A DNA stretch of 64,000 bases from Holzapfeliella floricola DSM 23037 = JCM 16512 (GCF_001436605.1 NZ_AYZL01000016.1:1-64000); one strand, 5' to 3'; shown: positions 37,311 through 46,821, numbered from the stretch's first letter. Made by a program: numbers and translations. The notes: a model not told the origin generated them from the sequence alone.

Positions 37311-38519
37311 TTATCGAACTAATACTTTCATTGGTTGACTGAGTTGTTGTGCAAATTCGACAACTTGTTGTTTAGTAATCGCGTTAACTTGCTTTTCAAA
37401 ATCCGCCTTCTCAATTTTTCTTAACTGTGCAATCAACTCTGACTGTACTTTAAATTGGGGCATTTCTTCTAAAATAAGTCGGTGACTAATCAGTTGTTGT
37501 TTGGCTGTTTGCAGTAAATCTTCAGACCAGTTATTATGTCGCATTTTATCAAGTTGTGCTTCAATAATTTCAGAGGCTGTTGTAATAGAATCTGATAGTA
37601 AACTTGTCTGAATCATTACTAAATTATTATAAAAATAGTAGTCGCTAAAAACAGAATAAACTAGTCCTGCTTTTTGTCTAACCTCTTGGAATAATAGTGA
37701 GTACTCATCGCCTCCAAGGATTTGAGAAAAGACCAACCCTAAAATTGGCGTTTGATAATCCGTTTTCGTTTGATATCCATAAACCAACTGAGCTTGATTA
37801 TAGTCATAGTCAAATTCGATTTCACAACCAACTTTGCCTAGTTTAGTTTTCAGATTGCTTTGTCCAAAATTTGAGTTATCAAGTTCTTCAAAGACTGTAT
37901 TTTCTAAAATAGACGCCATTTTTTGTGGATACTTAACGTGAGCAATAACTGTTGCCGGTGCCTTTGTTAATTGATTATAGTAACTACTCAAATCAGAAAC
38001 CGTTAGTTGCTCAATCAAAGCTAGATCACCAAAAATAGGGTTTTGAAAGTCTGGGTAGTCTTTATAATATTCTTTAAAAAACAATTGGTATGCTTTATTT
38101 GAAGCTACTTCTGAAAAAGAATCATAGTCGTGTTTTACTTGCTTTTTGGCTAAATCTAATTGGTAATCAGCCTGATTTTTAAAGTTTGGTCTAAAAACCA
38201 TCTCTTCAAAAAACTTGATAATAGCTGTGTAATTGTAGCTTTCATCTGTTACTAAATCGGGTTCTATGAAGTTGCCTTCAGCTCGAACTATGATTGTATC
38301 ACCATAAATTTGCGGTCTAGTTTCAAACTTTGCCGCATACAAATAGTCTGCATGTGCTTCTAGTTTTTGTTGATTATCATATTCTTGCGTACCTAATTGT
38401 TGATAGTTACTTAAAAGTGTTAAATACGATAAATTTTCTTTAGTTAAAGGTAACTTAAAAAAACAGCCAATACTGACTGTTTTAAAGTTATCGTTTTTTA
38501 GTATTGTCGCAGTTGTCAT
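37311..38519 (-). CDS. M16-family peptidase-like protein YmfF (non-catalytic partner)
   Basis: The 402-residue protein belongs to the insulinase-like family by overall pattern (LVYGYQTKTDYQTP and GGDEYSLLFQEVRQKAGLVYS in the C-terminal half), but at the place where YmfH has HFLEH it has no HxxEH. It is therefore probably a structural or substrate-binding partner of YmfH. It lies between ftsK and ymfH with short gaps. Confidence 0.87.
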   Translation of the reverse strand: MTTATILKNDNFKTVSIGCFFKLPLTKENLSYLTLLSNYQQLGTQEYDNQQKLEAHADYLYAAKFETRPQIYGDTIIVRAEGNFIEPDLVTDESYNYTAIIKFFEEMVFRPNFKNQADYQLDLAKKQVKHDYDSFSEVASNKAYQLFFKEYYKDYPDFQNPIFGDLALIEQLTVSDLSSYYNQLTKAPATVIAHVKYPQKMASILENTVFEELDNSNFGQSNLKTKLGKVGCEIEFDYDYNQAQLVYGYQTKTDYQTPILGLVFSQILGGDEYSLLFQEVRQKAGLVYSVFSDYYFYNNLVMIQTSLLSDSITTASEIIEAQLDKMRHNNWSEDLLQTAKQQLISHRLILEEMPQFKVQSELIAQLRKIEKADFEKQVNAITKQQVVEFAQQLSQPMKVLVR

Positions 38520-38525
38520 TTTATA

Positions 38526-41033
38526 CTACTCACCTTCTGTTTCATTTTGATTTATATCAATTTCATAAACTTTTCGTGGTTTGCTCCCTTCATAAGGACC
38601 TACCACGCCTCGATCTTCCATCTCATCGATTAACCTAGCGGCACGATTGTAACCAATTCTAAATCGTCTTTGTAACATTGAAACACTTGCTGAACGTTGT
38701 TTTTGGACTAGTGCTACCGCTTCATCATAGTACTCATCTTCAGGTGGTTCATCATCACTTTGATCACTAGTACCAGAAGTATTAGGTAGCATTTTTTCAT
38801 CGTATTCTACTTCTTTTTGTTTTGAAACAAAGTCCACAACGCGCTCAACCTCTTCAACTGAGATGAATGAAGCTTGAATTCGTGTTGGTTTATTCGATCC
38901 AATTGGTACAAACAACATATCACCGTGACCAAGTAATTTTTCGGCACCCTGACTATCTAAAATGGTACGTGAATCAATACCACTTGAAACAGCAAATGCA
39001 ATTCTTGACGGCACATTGGCTTTAATAAGCCCTGTAATAACATCTACAGATGGTCTTTGTGTTGCAATAATCATATGGATTCCGGCAGCACGCGCCATCT
39101 GTGCTAACCTAACGATTGCTGATTCAACCTCATTACCTGCAACCATCATCAAATCAGATAGTTCGTCAATAATGACAACAATATATGGTAATTTTTCCAT
39201 TACGGGATTTTCAGTGTCATCATTATTCTGGGTAACTTTATGATTATATTCAGTCATATTTCGCACACCAGAAGCCGCAAATAATTCGTAACGACGCTCC
39301 ATTTCCTTAACTGCTTTTTTCAAAGCATTAGCTGCTTTTTTAGAATCAGTTACTACTGGAATCATCAAATGGGCAATCCCGTTATAGACAGAGAGTTCAA
39401 CCATTTTAGGATCAATCAAGATTAATTTTAATTCATCCGGCGTTGTTTTCATTAGTAAGCTAGTAATAATTGCATTAATTGAAACTGATTTTCCACTACC
39501 TGTTGATCCAGCAATCAATAAATGCGGCATCTTAGTTAAATCAGCAGAAATTATCTCACCTGTAACATCTTTTCCTAAGGGAACGGATAGTGGTTTTTCC
39601 CTGTCATCCAAGTCTTGTTTTTCAATACTTTCTCTAAAATAAACAGGTAATGTTTTTTTATTAGGAACTTCAATACCAACATAGGGTTTCCCAGGAATAG
39701 GAGCTTCAATTCTGATATCTCTTGCAGCTAGAGCTAAAGCTAAGTCATCAGCTAGATTAACAATTTTGCTAACTTTAACACCAATATCAGGCTGTACTTC
39801 ATATTTTGTCACCGAAGGACCCAAATCAGCTTTTTTTACTTCAACTTTGACTCCAAAGCTTTCAAAAGTTTGTCTCAACTTTTCTTTGTTTTCTTCAATA
39901 AATTCCCTTTCCTCAGATTGATCAACCACCGGTGATGGTGTCAATAATTCTAAAGGTGGCTTATGATAAGTTGTTGGATTCGTTGGTGTTTTGGCAGTTG
40001 TCTCATCAACTAAATGTGTTGTGTTGTTGAGGCTTTCTTCCATTGTTTGAGTTTTTGGCAATTCAACTTCTTCTGATTGATGAATTTCGGGGTTACTATT
40101 TTTCGGTTGGTCTACAGATTCAGAGTTAGGTTCTACTTTAGCTTGAGATTTAAATTTTTCCCTACGACTAAAATCCGCATATTTATTATCTTCTCGCTCA
40201 ACTTGGTTATCCTGTTTCGTCTCTTTTAAATTTGTTTGAACCGTATGTTCATTTTCTGTTTCATAAGTACTGGCTTTACTGCTAGTTTTCTTTAAATTTT
40301 CAGCTTTTTTAATTTCATCTGTTTGATTATCAAAATCGGTCGTATTAGGAAAATCAACCTTATGTTCAACTTTTTTTCTTTTCTTTTCAACAAGCTCACT
40401 ATATTTCTGCTTTGAATTTTCAACAACATCTTGAGTCTGATTAATCATTTTTTTACTATTATCTTGAAAGATATTAATAAAACTGGCAAAAGAAACATCA
40501 AAAAATAACAATAAGCCAACTATGATTAATATAGATGAAACTAAATAAATCCCCACAGTCCCGATTAAAGGATTAAATATTGTATACAAGCCAACTCCTA
40601 AAATTCCACCACTGAAATTACTGCTACCGGGATTTTTAAATCCTTCAGTTGCAGAATGAAGAAATGAACCTAAATAGTCGGTAGCTAAGCCAATTTGATT
40701 AAAATAAATGGTTGAAATAATACAGAGCACAAATAAATAGGCTAGGCTTAAGCCAATGTAACGTTTTGCTGATATTTTTGGCAGTCTTTCATAAATAATC
40801 ATGCCAAATCCTATAACAAAAGTTGCGATTGCAGCAAACCATACAGTCTCTCCTACAAAAAATTGGTAGCAATTTGCTAATTGGCTGCCCAACCAACCAA
40901 ACTTAAAGAAGGAAAAAATTGAAATAATGATAATAATAATTCCTACAATAACAAAATTAAAATCCTTTTTCTTAGGTTTCTTTGTCTGAGGTTTCTTCTT
41001 TCTTGTTGCTAGTGTTTTTTTCTTCTTAACCAT
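38526..41033 (-). CDS. ftsK: DNA translocase FtsK/SpoIIIE
   Basis: About 835 residues: a basic N-terminus, four hydrophobic segments (about 25-185), a low-complexity polar linker (about 195-370) and the motor domain with Walker [13 protein letters not shown] and Walker [12 protein letters not shown], ending with the winged-helix gamma domain ([21 protein letters not shown]) that reads chromosome polarity sequences. It clears chromosomes from the division septum. A GTG at 41045 could add four residues, but GAGAAG precedes the ATG at 41033, which I prefer. Confidence 0.96.
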   Translation of the reverse strand: MVKKKKTLATRKKKPQTKKPKKKDFNFVIVGIIIIIISIFSFFKFGWLGSQLANCYQFFVGETVWFAAIATFVIGFGMIIYERLPKISAKRYIGLSLAYLFVLCIISTIYFNQIGLATDYLGSFLHSATEGFKNPGSSNFSGGILGVGLYTIFNPLIGTVGIYLVSSILIIVGLLLFFDVSFASFINIFQDNSKKMINQTQDVVENSKQKYSELVEKKRKKVEHKVDFPNTTDFDNQTDEIKKAENLKKTSSKASTYETENEHTVQTNLKETKQDNQVEREDNKYADFSRREKFKSQAKVEPNSESVDQPKNSNPEIHQSEEVELPKTQTMEESLNNTTHLVDETTAKTPTNPTTYHKPPLELLTPSPVVDQSEEREFIEENKEKLRQTFESFGVKVEVKKADLGPSVTKYEVQPDIGVKVSKIVNLADDLALALAARDIRIEAPIPGKPYVGIEVPNKKTLPVYFRESIEKQDLDDREKPLSVPLGKDVTGEIISADLTKMPHLLIAGSTGSGKSVSINAIITSLLMKTTPDELKLILIDPKMVELSVYNGIAHLMIPVVTDSKKAANALKKAVKEMERRYELFAASGVRNMTEYNHKVTQNNDDTENPVMEKLPYIVVIIDELSDLMMVAGNEVESAIVRLAQMARAAGIHMIIATQRPSVDVITGLIKANVPSRIAFAVSSGIDSRTILDSQGAEKLLGHGDMLFVPIGSNKPTRIQASFISVEEVERVVDFVSKQKEVEYDEKMLPNTSGTSDQSDDEPPEDEYYDEAVALVQKQRSASVSMLQRRFRIGYNRAARLIDEMEDRGVVGPYEGSKPRKVYEIDINQNETEGE

Positions 41034-41062
41034 TTTTCTTCTCACCGTTTAAATCTAATTTA

Positions 41063-41455
41063 TTATCTGTTAGGTCTAAAAGTTAACCTCACGGGTTCAT
41101 CTAAAGTCACTTCTGTAATAGCGTACACTAATTCTTCAATTTTTTCGATTAACGGACGTGTCATTTCTTCAAGGGAACCGCCATCTAACTCATTAGCTTC
41201 ACCATAGTAGTCGATTGTTTGAATTAATTGACTGACTTGGCCTGTGGCTTTAATTCCACTATCTTGGGGAACAATTTCGAAAGGAACTTTCATTTCAAAA
41301 TAATGACCTTCCTCACCTTTATCAAGTTCGCCATTACTATGTGTAATATTCATACGATTCATTGTCACATTCAAATCGTTCTTTACTTTTGACTCAGGCT
41401 TAACCAAATCATAGTGAAAAGAATTGACAACAACTTTATTTTTTTTGAATTGCAT
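41063..41455 (-). CDS. DUF1149 family protein
   Basis: The 130-residue protein starts MQFKKNKVVVNSFHYDLVK and resembles the DUF1149 (SecB-like fold) family found in lactobacilli and streptococci. Function is unknown; the resemblance to SecB suggests chaperone-like binding, which is inference. It lies 24 bases after trmL with a GGAGG site and about 30 bases before ftsK, so it is probably co-transcribed with both. Confidence 0.8.
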   Translation of the reverse strand: MQFKKNKVVVNSFHYDLVKPESKVKNDLNVTMNRMNITHSNGELDKGEEGHYFEMKVPFEIVPQDSGIKATGQVSQLIQTIDYYGEANELDGGSLEEMTRPLIEKIEELVYAITEVTLDEPVRLTFRPNR

Positions 41456-41479
41456 ATTTTATACCTCCAACTTTAATTA

Positions 41480-41995
41480 TTAATCTTTTAATTTATCATG
41501 TTCGTAATGTAGTTCACGTTTTAAATCCAAAAAGTTTTGCTGGCGTAAAGCTTCATATATAATAATTGCCGCTGTATTCGATAAATTTAATGCTCTAATT
41601 TTATCTGTCATTGGGATTCTCAAAGCTTTGTCTTCATGTTCTTTCATGAAGTCTTCAGGCAGACCTGTTGTTTCTTTTCCAAACATAAAATAATAATTCT
41701 TGTCTGGATCTTGATATGAAACATCAGCATAGGTCTTTGATGAAAACTTAGTAATCAAAAACAGTTCATCATTTTCGTTCAAAGTCTGCATAAATGCTTC
41801 TAAATTTTTGTGGTAATGAATATCAACATCATTCCAATAATCTAATCCAGCTCTTTTTAAATGCTTATCATCTGTCTTAAACCCCAAAGGTTCGATTAAA
41901 TGTAAGCTTGTTTTTGTTCCTGCTGCAGTTCTTGCAATGTTACCTGTATTTGCAGGAATTAAAGGTTCATATAAAACAATATGGTTTTGTGTCAT
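41480..41995 (-). CDS. trmL: tRNA (cytidine/uridine-34-2'-O)-methyltransferase
   Basis: The 171-residue SPOUT-class enzyme starts with NHIVLYEPLIPANTGNIART and has the C-terminal knot region YYFMFGKETTGLPEDFM and ALNLSNTAAIIIYEALRQ. It methylates the wobble ribose of certain leucine tRNAs using S-adenosylmethionine. AAGGAG precedes the ATG. Directly upstream is a 112-nt promoter-terminator RNA unit (42019-42130), so expression may depend on read-through. Confidence 0.95.
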   Translation of the reverse strand: MTQNHIVLYEPLIPANTGNIARTAAGTKTSLHLIEPLGFKTDDKHLKRAGLDYWNDVDIHYHKNLEAFMQTLNENDELFLITKFSSKTYADVSYQDPDKNYYFMFGKETTGLPEDFMKEHEDKALRIPMTDKIRALNLSNTAAIIIYEALRQQNFLDLKRELHYEHDKLKD

Positions 41996-42018
41996 TTTTA
42001 ATTTTCTCCTTGTTTACC

Positions 42019-42066
42019 AAAAAAAAAACGTACCGCCTCGGTGATTGACACAGCAAGGCGTTACGT
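42019..42066 (-). terminator. Strong hairpin terminator upstream of trmL
   Basis: On the minus strand ACGTAACGCCT and AGGCGGTACGT pair in 10 of 11 positions (arms 42066-42056 and 42038-42028) around a 17-base loop, followed by about ten T residues. It lies 23 bases before the trmL start, so it either ends a separate small RNA or attenuates trmL. Confidence 0.88.
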
Positions 42067-42130
42067 TAGTGGGATTTTTTCGCAAGTTTTTATCAAGTTG
42101 ACCTAATAAAAGCCTACGTCAAAGCCGTAT
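42019..42130 (-). ncRNA. Candidate small RNA or trmL leader (unrecognised)
   Basis: The 174-base gap between the AI-2E gene and trmL holds a good sigma-A promoter (42135-42163), then about 110 bases ending in a strong terminator. The expected transcript starts near 42130 and ends in the T-run at 42019. Inside it TTTTAT and ATAAAA (42112-42107, 42094-42089) can pair around TAGGTCAACTTG. There is no open reading frame of note. I do not recognise the sequence as 6S RNA, SRP RNA, a T-box or a known riboswitch. It may be an independent regulatory RNA or a cis-acting leader of trmL. The class is open. Confidence 0.6.
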
Positions 42131-42134
42131 TTCT

Positions 42135-42163
42135 ACTATACTACTTATCATGCCGTTTCGCAA
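42135..42163 (-). promoter_or_regulatory. Promoter of the trmL-upstream RNA
   Basis: On the minus strand TTGCGA (42163-42158) and TATAGT (42140-42135) are separated by exactly 17 bases, placing the start near 42128-42130. It begins seven bases after the AI-2E gene stop codon. Confidence 0.75.
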
Positions 42164-42169
42164 CATTAG

Positions 42170-43369
42170 TCAGGCGTTCTCAGACTCTTTTTCTTGCGAT
42201 TTATTAGGAACTTTTTCTTCTTGCTCGTAAAGGCCGCTTTTATCACTATAAATTTTGAATGCACGCAAGACAATCGTTTTAGTCACAGCATAAACGGGAA
42301 TAGCAACAATTGCACCAAATAAACCGCCAACCGCACTTGCACCAATTAACAGTAAAATTGTTGTGGCTGGATGCATATTCATCTTGTTTCCCATAACCAT
42401 TGGGCTAATCACACGACTTTCAACAATTTGCTCAATTGCAAATACAATCAGTACTTTGATTAGCATATCCGGAAATGGTGGCGTACATACTGCAATAATA
42501 AGTGAAGGAATCAAGGCGATAAAAGTTCCAAAATAAGGAATCAAATTTAAAACAGCTGCCAATACTCCTAAAATGATGCCATAACTCTGACCAATTGCAA
42601 CGTAACCAATTGAAAACATTACACCCACCCAAAAAGCAACTGTTAACTGACCTCTAACATAAGCTGCTACTGATTGGTTAATTTCACTTAATAGCTCACT
42701 AGTTGAACGTCGATATTTCGTTGGTACAACTTTCGAAATATTTTGCTTGATTTTTTCACCATCTTTTAGCATGAAAAACAAAACGACCGGCGCTGTTACT
42801 AATGTAATAAATATTGTTGAAACAAAGTTTACTGCTGATCCAATTTGATTAAAAAAGTTATTGACACTTTCATTTAAACTCGATGAAATACTTTTTTGAA
42901 TTTGATCAGCATATTGTTCAAATGTCTGCTGGACAGACGACAACTTTGGATTTTGACTTAAGTTATTTAGCGTATCTCTTGACGTTTCCCAAATTTGAGG
43001 CCAATTTCGTAGCAATGATTCAATTTGAGACTGCACAATAGGTATAAGTGTAAAAATTATCCAAATAACCAAAACAAGCACTAGTATTAATAAGGCAATA
43101 ATTGTGAATATTCGGGGAACTTTAAACTTACGCTCCATAAAGTTAACCACTGGATTCATCAAATAATATTGCACAACCGCAAAAAGAACGGGCATCAAAA
43201 TTGCATTGATAAAAGTTAATATCGGTGTAAAAATATACGATACTTGATTTAAGCCAAATATAATTAGTAAACAAAGCATTACATTTAACAAAATAACTGT
43301 CACTTTGTTATTTAAAAACCATTGCTCAAACCAGGTTCTCAAAACTTTCTTAGACTGTTTCTTATCCAT
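42170..43369 (-). CDS. AI-2E family transporter (UPF0118 membrane protein)
   Basis: The 399-residue membrane protein has about seven to eight helices, with the family pattern of an N-terminal pair, a long soluble segment (about 100-190) and a C-terminal group with GQSYGIILGVLAAVLNLIPYFG split around residue 270. Members are variously implicated in autoinducer-2 export or Na+/H+ antiport; the actual substrate is not shown by sequence. It follows the PTS IIA-like gene by 20 bases. Confidence 0.9.
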   Translation of the reverse strand: MDKKQSKKVLRTWFEQWFLNNKVTVILLNVMLCLLIIFGLNQVSYIFTPILTFINAILMPVLFAVVQYYLMNPVVNFMERKFKVPRIFTIIALLILVLVLVIWIIFTLIPIVQSQIESLLRNWPQIWETSRDTLNNLSQNPKLSSVQQTFEQYADQIQKSISSSLNESVNNFFNQIGSAVNFVSTIFITLVTAPVVLFFMLKDGEKIKQNISKVVPTKYRRSTSELLSEINQSVAAYVRGQLTVAFWVGVMFSIGYVAIGQSYGIILGVLAAVLNLIPYFGTFIALIPSLIIAVCTPPFPDMLIKVLIVFAIEQIVESRVISPMVMGNKMNMHPATTILLLIGASAVGGLFGAIVAIPVYAVTKTIVLRAFKIYSDKSGLYEQEEKVPNKSQEKESENA

Positions 43370-43389
43370 GAAGCCACAACCTACCCTTA

Positions 43390-43758
43390 TTATTTAAGCT
43401 TGTAAACAATGGTATTGCCAGATTTAAATAGCTGATCTTGATTTCTATCACCATCTAAATAAATTGTATTTTCCATTGGCTCGTCTTCAACATCACCAAA
43501 CATTAATACAACATGAGCAATATCATTAAGATTGTCATTTACTAATCGACCAACATGACGCACATTAAACTCTTGTCCACTAATTTCAATGGCATCCCCT
43601 GCTTTAATGATCAATTTATCTTTATTTTGTTTAGTTACAAACTCTTGTTGGATACTTACTTCGGCAATATCTGAAGTGATATTTTCATCAAATAAAATAT
43701 AGATATGTTTGTCGAAAGCTTTTGATCCAACTGCTTTTATTTTTGCTGTAAATTCCAT
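43390..43758 (-). CDS. Orphan PTS glucitol/sorbitol-type IIA protein
   Basis: The 122-residue protein matches the GutA-type IIA family in KIKAVGSKAF at the start, in AGDAIEISGQEFNVRHVG and in NDNLNDIAHVVLMF, which corresponds to the family's NLRELGHVTLRF. No PTS IIB, IIC or sorbitol dehydrogenase gene is near. In the segment where E. coli SrlB has FIHCHGE this protein has VSIQQEFV, so the phosphorylatable histidine seems missing. It may be a regulatory or non-phosphorylated relative. A TTG at 43761 precedes the ATG at 43758; AAGGGAG supports the ATG. Confidence 0.8.
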   Translation of the reverse strand: MEFTAKIKAVGSKAFDKHIYILFDENITSDIAEVSIQQEFVTKQNKDKLIIKAGDAIEISGQEFNVRHVGRLVNDNLNDIAHVVLMFGDVEDEPMENTIYLDGDRNQDQLFKSGNTIVYKLK

Positions 43759-43831
43759 CAAATTAACTCCCTTTTTATTTTAATTTTATGATAACACAGT
43801 TTAATTTTAGCATATAGTCACAAATAATTTA

Positions 43832-43840
43832 TGCTATACT
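43832..43840 (+). promoter_or_regulatory. Extended -10 promoter of pgl
   Basis: TGCTATACT is a TGN-extended -10 about 32 bases before the TTG start of pgl. The -35 position holds no good match. The region 43759-43871 is shared with the divergent PTS IIA-like gene. Confidence 0.5.
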
Positions 43841-43871
43841 TCGAAATAGATAAATTAAGGAGGAATTAATT

Positions 43872-44894
43872 TTGAAGCATCGTGTTCTATTAGGTGGTTA
43901 CACCAAAAAAAACAGCCAAGGTATCTACCAAGCTAGTTTAATCCACAACCAACTTGAAGATGTTAGTCCTTTTATCAATACTGAGGGACCAACATATTTT
44001 CAAATTAGCCAACAAAATAAACTTTACACCATTGCTAAAAAAGCAGATATTGGTGGCATCGAAGTCTATGACCTAAGTGATGAACCAAAACCTCAATTAT
44101 TATCATCACACTTAACGCCAGGTCCCCCACCTGCTTATGTCGGCATTAGTAATAAATTCGGCCTGTTATTTACTGCTAATTACCATCGTGGCACAATCGA
44201 TTTATATAAAATTGAAACAGACGGCACATTATCGCTAAAAGATTCAGTTGAACACGAAGGTAGCAGTATCAGACCTGAACAAACTCAAGCACATCCTCAT
44301 TACGCTGATTTAACGCCAGATAATCGCTTAGCTGTTGCTGATTTGGGTTGTGATGGTGTCTTTATTTATGATATTGATTTTAAAAATCATCAGTTAATGT
44401 TGCATAGCCATCATCAAACAGCTAAAGGATTTGGTCCTCGACATCTTGTCTTCAATACTGACTATAATCTAATGTATGTTTTAGGTGAGCTTTCAAGCCA
44501 GGTTGAAGTTCTGCGTTACTCAGCAGGTGAACTGAGACATCTTGAAACAGTTGAAACGGTTCCAAGTAATCATACTGACCATAATGGCGCTGCTGCTATT
44601 TTAATTTCAAAAGATAACCGCTTTTTATATACCTCAAATCGTGGTCATAATTCTATTTGTGTATTTGAAATCTCTAATGAGGGGCAAACATTGACTGAAG
44701 TTCAAAATATTAGTACAGAAGGTGATTTCCCTCGCGACTTTAATTGGAACACTGCACAAACTCATGTGATTGTGGCTAACCAAAATTCGGATAACGCCAC
44801 GCTATTTAACCGAGATACTCAAACAGGTCTCCTAACATTAATTGAAAAAGACGTTGCTGTTCCTGAAGCAACACGTGTATTGTTTATGGCTTAA
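43872..44894 (+). CDS. pgl: 6-phosphogluconolactonase (beta-propeller, YkgB/YbhE type)
   Basis: The 340-residue lactonase family protein has the seven-bladed propeller pattern, with QAHPHYADLTPDNRLAVADLG and FGPRHLVFN carrying conserved His and Arg residues, and HNGAAAILISKDNRFLYTSNRG. It hydrolyses 6-phosphogluconolactone, the product of Zwf (53989-55437), in the oxidative pentose phosphate pathway. It starts at TTG (43872); AAGGAGG eight bases upstream supports this. First of three plus-strand genes pgl-uppP-cutC. Confidence 0.92.
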   Translation: MKHRVLLGGYTKKNSQGIYQASLIHNQLEDVSPFINTEGPTYFQISQQNKLYTIAKKADIGGIEVYDLSDEPKPQLLSSHLTPGPPPAYVGISNKFGLLFTANYHRGTIDLYKIETDGTLSLKDSVEHEGSSIRPEQTQAHPHYADLTPDNRLAVADLGCDGVFIYDIDFKNHQLMLHSHHQTAKGFGPRHLVFNTDYNLMYVLGELSSQVEVLRYSAGELRHLETVETVPSNHTDHNGAAAILISKDNRFLYTSNRGHNSICVFEISNEGQTLTEVQNISTEGDFPRDFNWNTAQTHVIVANQNSDNATLFNRDTQTGLLTLIEKDVAVPEATRVLFMA

Positions 44895-44935
44895 TAAGTC
44901 CCACAAAAATTTAAGTAACCGAAAGGATTTTTTCC

Positions 44936-45763
44936 GTGTTTGATATTATTAAATCTATTATCTTAGGTATTATAGAAGGAATTACTGAGTTCTTGCCTAT
45001 CAGTTCAACCGGGCATTTATACTTAGCTAATGATTTGCTGCACCTTGACCAATCACCTGAATTTATTAACATGTTTATGGTGGTGATTCAATTAGGGGCC
45101 ATTTTGTCTGTTATTGTTCTTTATTTTCATAAATTAAATCCCTTTACCACTAAAAAAACGACACTTGAAATTAAACAAACCTGGTCTCTTTGGGCAAAAG
45201 TTCTAGTTGCAACAATTCCGTCTATCATTATTGGTTTACCTTTAAATGATTGGATGGATGAACACTTAACTTCATGGAGTGTTATTGCCTCAACATTGTT
45301 TGTTTATGGTGTCTTGTACATTATATTGGAACGCTTTAATAAAAATCGCAAGCCTATTTTGAACGATCTTAATAAGATGACTTATCGCTTTGCATTAGCA
45401 ATCGGTTTCTGTCAAGTCCTTAGTCTAATCCCTGGTACTTCCCGTTCTGGGTCAACTATTTTGGGAGCGATGTTTTTTGGTGCTTCACGTTTTGTTTCGG
45501 CCGAATTTTCATTCTTTTTAGGTATTCCAACTATGTTTGGTGCTTCTTTACTTAAACTTTACAAATTCTTTAGTCACGGCGGACAATTCGTAGGCTTACA
45601 ATTGCCTATTCTACTGATTGGTATGGTTGTTTCTTTTATTGTAGCTTATCTTGCTATCAAGTTCTTATTGAACTATGTAAAATCACACGACTTTACTGCA
45701 TTTGGCTGGTATCGAATTATTTTAGCGATTGTTGTTGTTTTATTCTTTGGTCTGTTAAAATAG
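44936..45763 (+). CDS. uppP: Undecaprenyl-diphosphatase
   Basis: The 275-residue polytopic membrane enzyme carries both UppP signatures: [15 protein letters not shown] (residues 14-28) and [10 protein letters not shown]. It dephosphorylates undecaprenyl diphosphate so that the carrier can be reused for peptidoglycan and teichoic acids, and usually gives low-level bacitracin tolerance. The start codon is GTG (44936), preceded by AAAGGA. Confidence 0.95.
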   Translation: MFDIIKSIILGIIEGITEFLPISSTGHLYLANDLLHLDQSPEFINMFMVVIQLGAILSVIVLYFHKLNPFTTKKTTLEIKQTWSLWAKVLVATIPSIIIGLPLNDWMDEHLTSWSVIASTLFVYGVLYIILERFNKNRKPILNDLNKMTYRFALAIGFCQVLSLIPGTSRSGSTILGAMFFGASRFVSAEFSFFLGIPTMFGASLLKLYKFFSHGGQFVGLQLPILLIGMVVSFIVAYLAIKFLLNYVKSHDFTAFGWYRIILAIVVVLFFGLLK

Positions 45764-45790
45764 TTAAATAATTAAAAAGGAGGCTTTCAT

Positions 45791-46435
45791 TTGATAATTA
45801 AAGAAGTACTTGTCGAAAACTTTACAAACATCCCAACAGCCATTGCTAACGGAGCCACTCGAATTCTACTAGCCGATAATATCGCTGGTGGAACAACAAC
45901 TGTTAGCCATGGTGTATTAACCGAAGGTGCTAAGTATATGCAAGATCAGGGACTTTCGCTAACTGCTATGATTAAACCACGCTCTGGTAATTTCAACTAC
46001 AATGATCTTGAACTAAAAATTATGGAACGTGATTTATTCACAGCACAAGAGCTTGGTATTGATGCCGTTAGTTTTGGAGCTTTAACATCTGCTAAAAGAC
46101 TTGATATTGAAGCGATGGAAATGTTAATTGGTGCTGCTCAAGGTATGGAAGTTATTTTTAATCATGCTTTTGATGAAATTAAACCTGAGTATAAACAAGA
46201 AGCGTTAGATTGGCTAGCGGAAAATGATGTCACACGTATCTTAAGTCATGGTGGTCCACTAGATTCCAATATCAAAAAGAATATTGACCAACTTAACCAA
46301 GATAAATCATTTACCCAAAGCATCGTCATTACACCTTTTGAAGGAATTGATCCAAATGATGCCAAAACTATTGCTGAACAAACAAACAGCTCAATTTTAA
46401 CAAGTTCTACGCTTGTTCCTTTACCTAAAAACTAA
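45791..46435 (+). CDS. cutC: Copper homeostasis protein CutC
   Basis: The 214-residue TIM-barrel protein has the family features MIKPRSGNFNY and the later SHGGPL. CutC is linked with copper tolerance in enterococci but its biochemical role is unproven. The start is a TTG (45791) with AAGGAGG well placed. It ends at a very strong bidirectional terminator. Confidence 0.92.
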   Translation: MIIKEVLVENFTNIPTAIANGATRILLADNIAGGTTTVSHGVLTEGAKYMQDQGLSLTAMIKPRSGNFNYNDLELKIMERDLFTAQELGIDAVSFGALTSAKRLDIEAMEMLIGAAQGMEVIFNHAFDEIKPEYKQEALDWLAENDVTRILSHGGPLDSNIKKNIDQLNQDKSFTQSIVITPFEGIDPNDAKTIAEQTNSSILTSSTLVPLPKN

Positions 46436-46438
46436 GTT

Positions 46439-46497
46439 AAATCACAAATAAAAAAACTAGCTAAGTTTATCTTAGCTAGTTTTTTTATTTGTGATTT
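46439..46497. terminator. Long bidirectional terminator between cutC and DUF1292 gene
   Basis: AAATCACAAATAAAAAAACTAGCTAAG and its complement form a perfect stem of about 27 bp around the loop TTTAT, with the A-run and T-run inside the stem. It ends transcription of cutC on the plus strand and of the ireB-ruvX-DUF1292 operon on the minus strand. Confidence 0.92.
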
Positions 46498-46821
46498 TTA
46501 TTCACCACTTAAACGGTCATCGTCTAAGAATGTGTTTAACACACCTTCAACCATATCCCATTCTTCATCACTTTCGATTGGGAATAAGTCACCTTTAGTT
46601 GCATCCCCATTTTCATCGGCGTTAAAGCCAAATGCTTGGATTTCAACATCCTCATCTGCCCCTACACCTGCTGGGTATAACAACACGTATGAGTTGTCGT
46701 AATCATCTGAGTAGAATGTGAATAATACTTCAAACAGTTCTTCTTTATCATTGTCATCCACTAAAGTGATTTGACGGTCTTCTGCTGGTAATTGGCTTTG
46801 ATCATTAATTTTAAATGCCAT
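46498..46821 (-). CDS. DUF1292 family protein (YrzB-like)
   Basis: A 107-residue very acidic protein (ending SDEEWDMVEGVLNTFLDDDRLSGE in part) with the DUF1292 core EELFEVLFTFYSDDYDNSYV. It is conserved downstream of ireB and ruvX in Firmicutes; function unknown. GAGGAA precedes the ATG. Confidence 0.9.
   Translation of the reverse strand: MAFKINDQSQLPAEDRQITLVDDNDKEELFEVLFTFYSDDYDNSYVLLYPAGVGADEDVEIQAFGFNADENGDATKGDLFPIESDEEWDMVEGVLNTFLDDDRLSGE

Noticed and set aside
42019-42130. Resemblance of the trmL-upstream RNA to a type II CRISPR tracrRNA tail
   Set aside because: The similarity is limited to short AT-rich segments and a GC hairpin; there is no anti-repeat, no direct-repeat array and no cas gene in the window.
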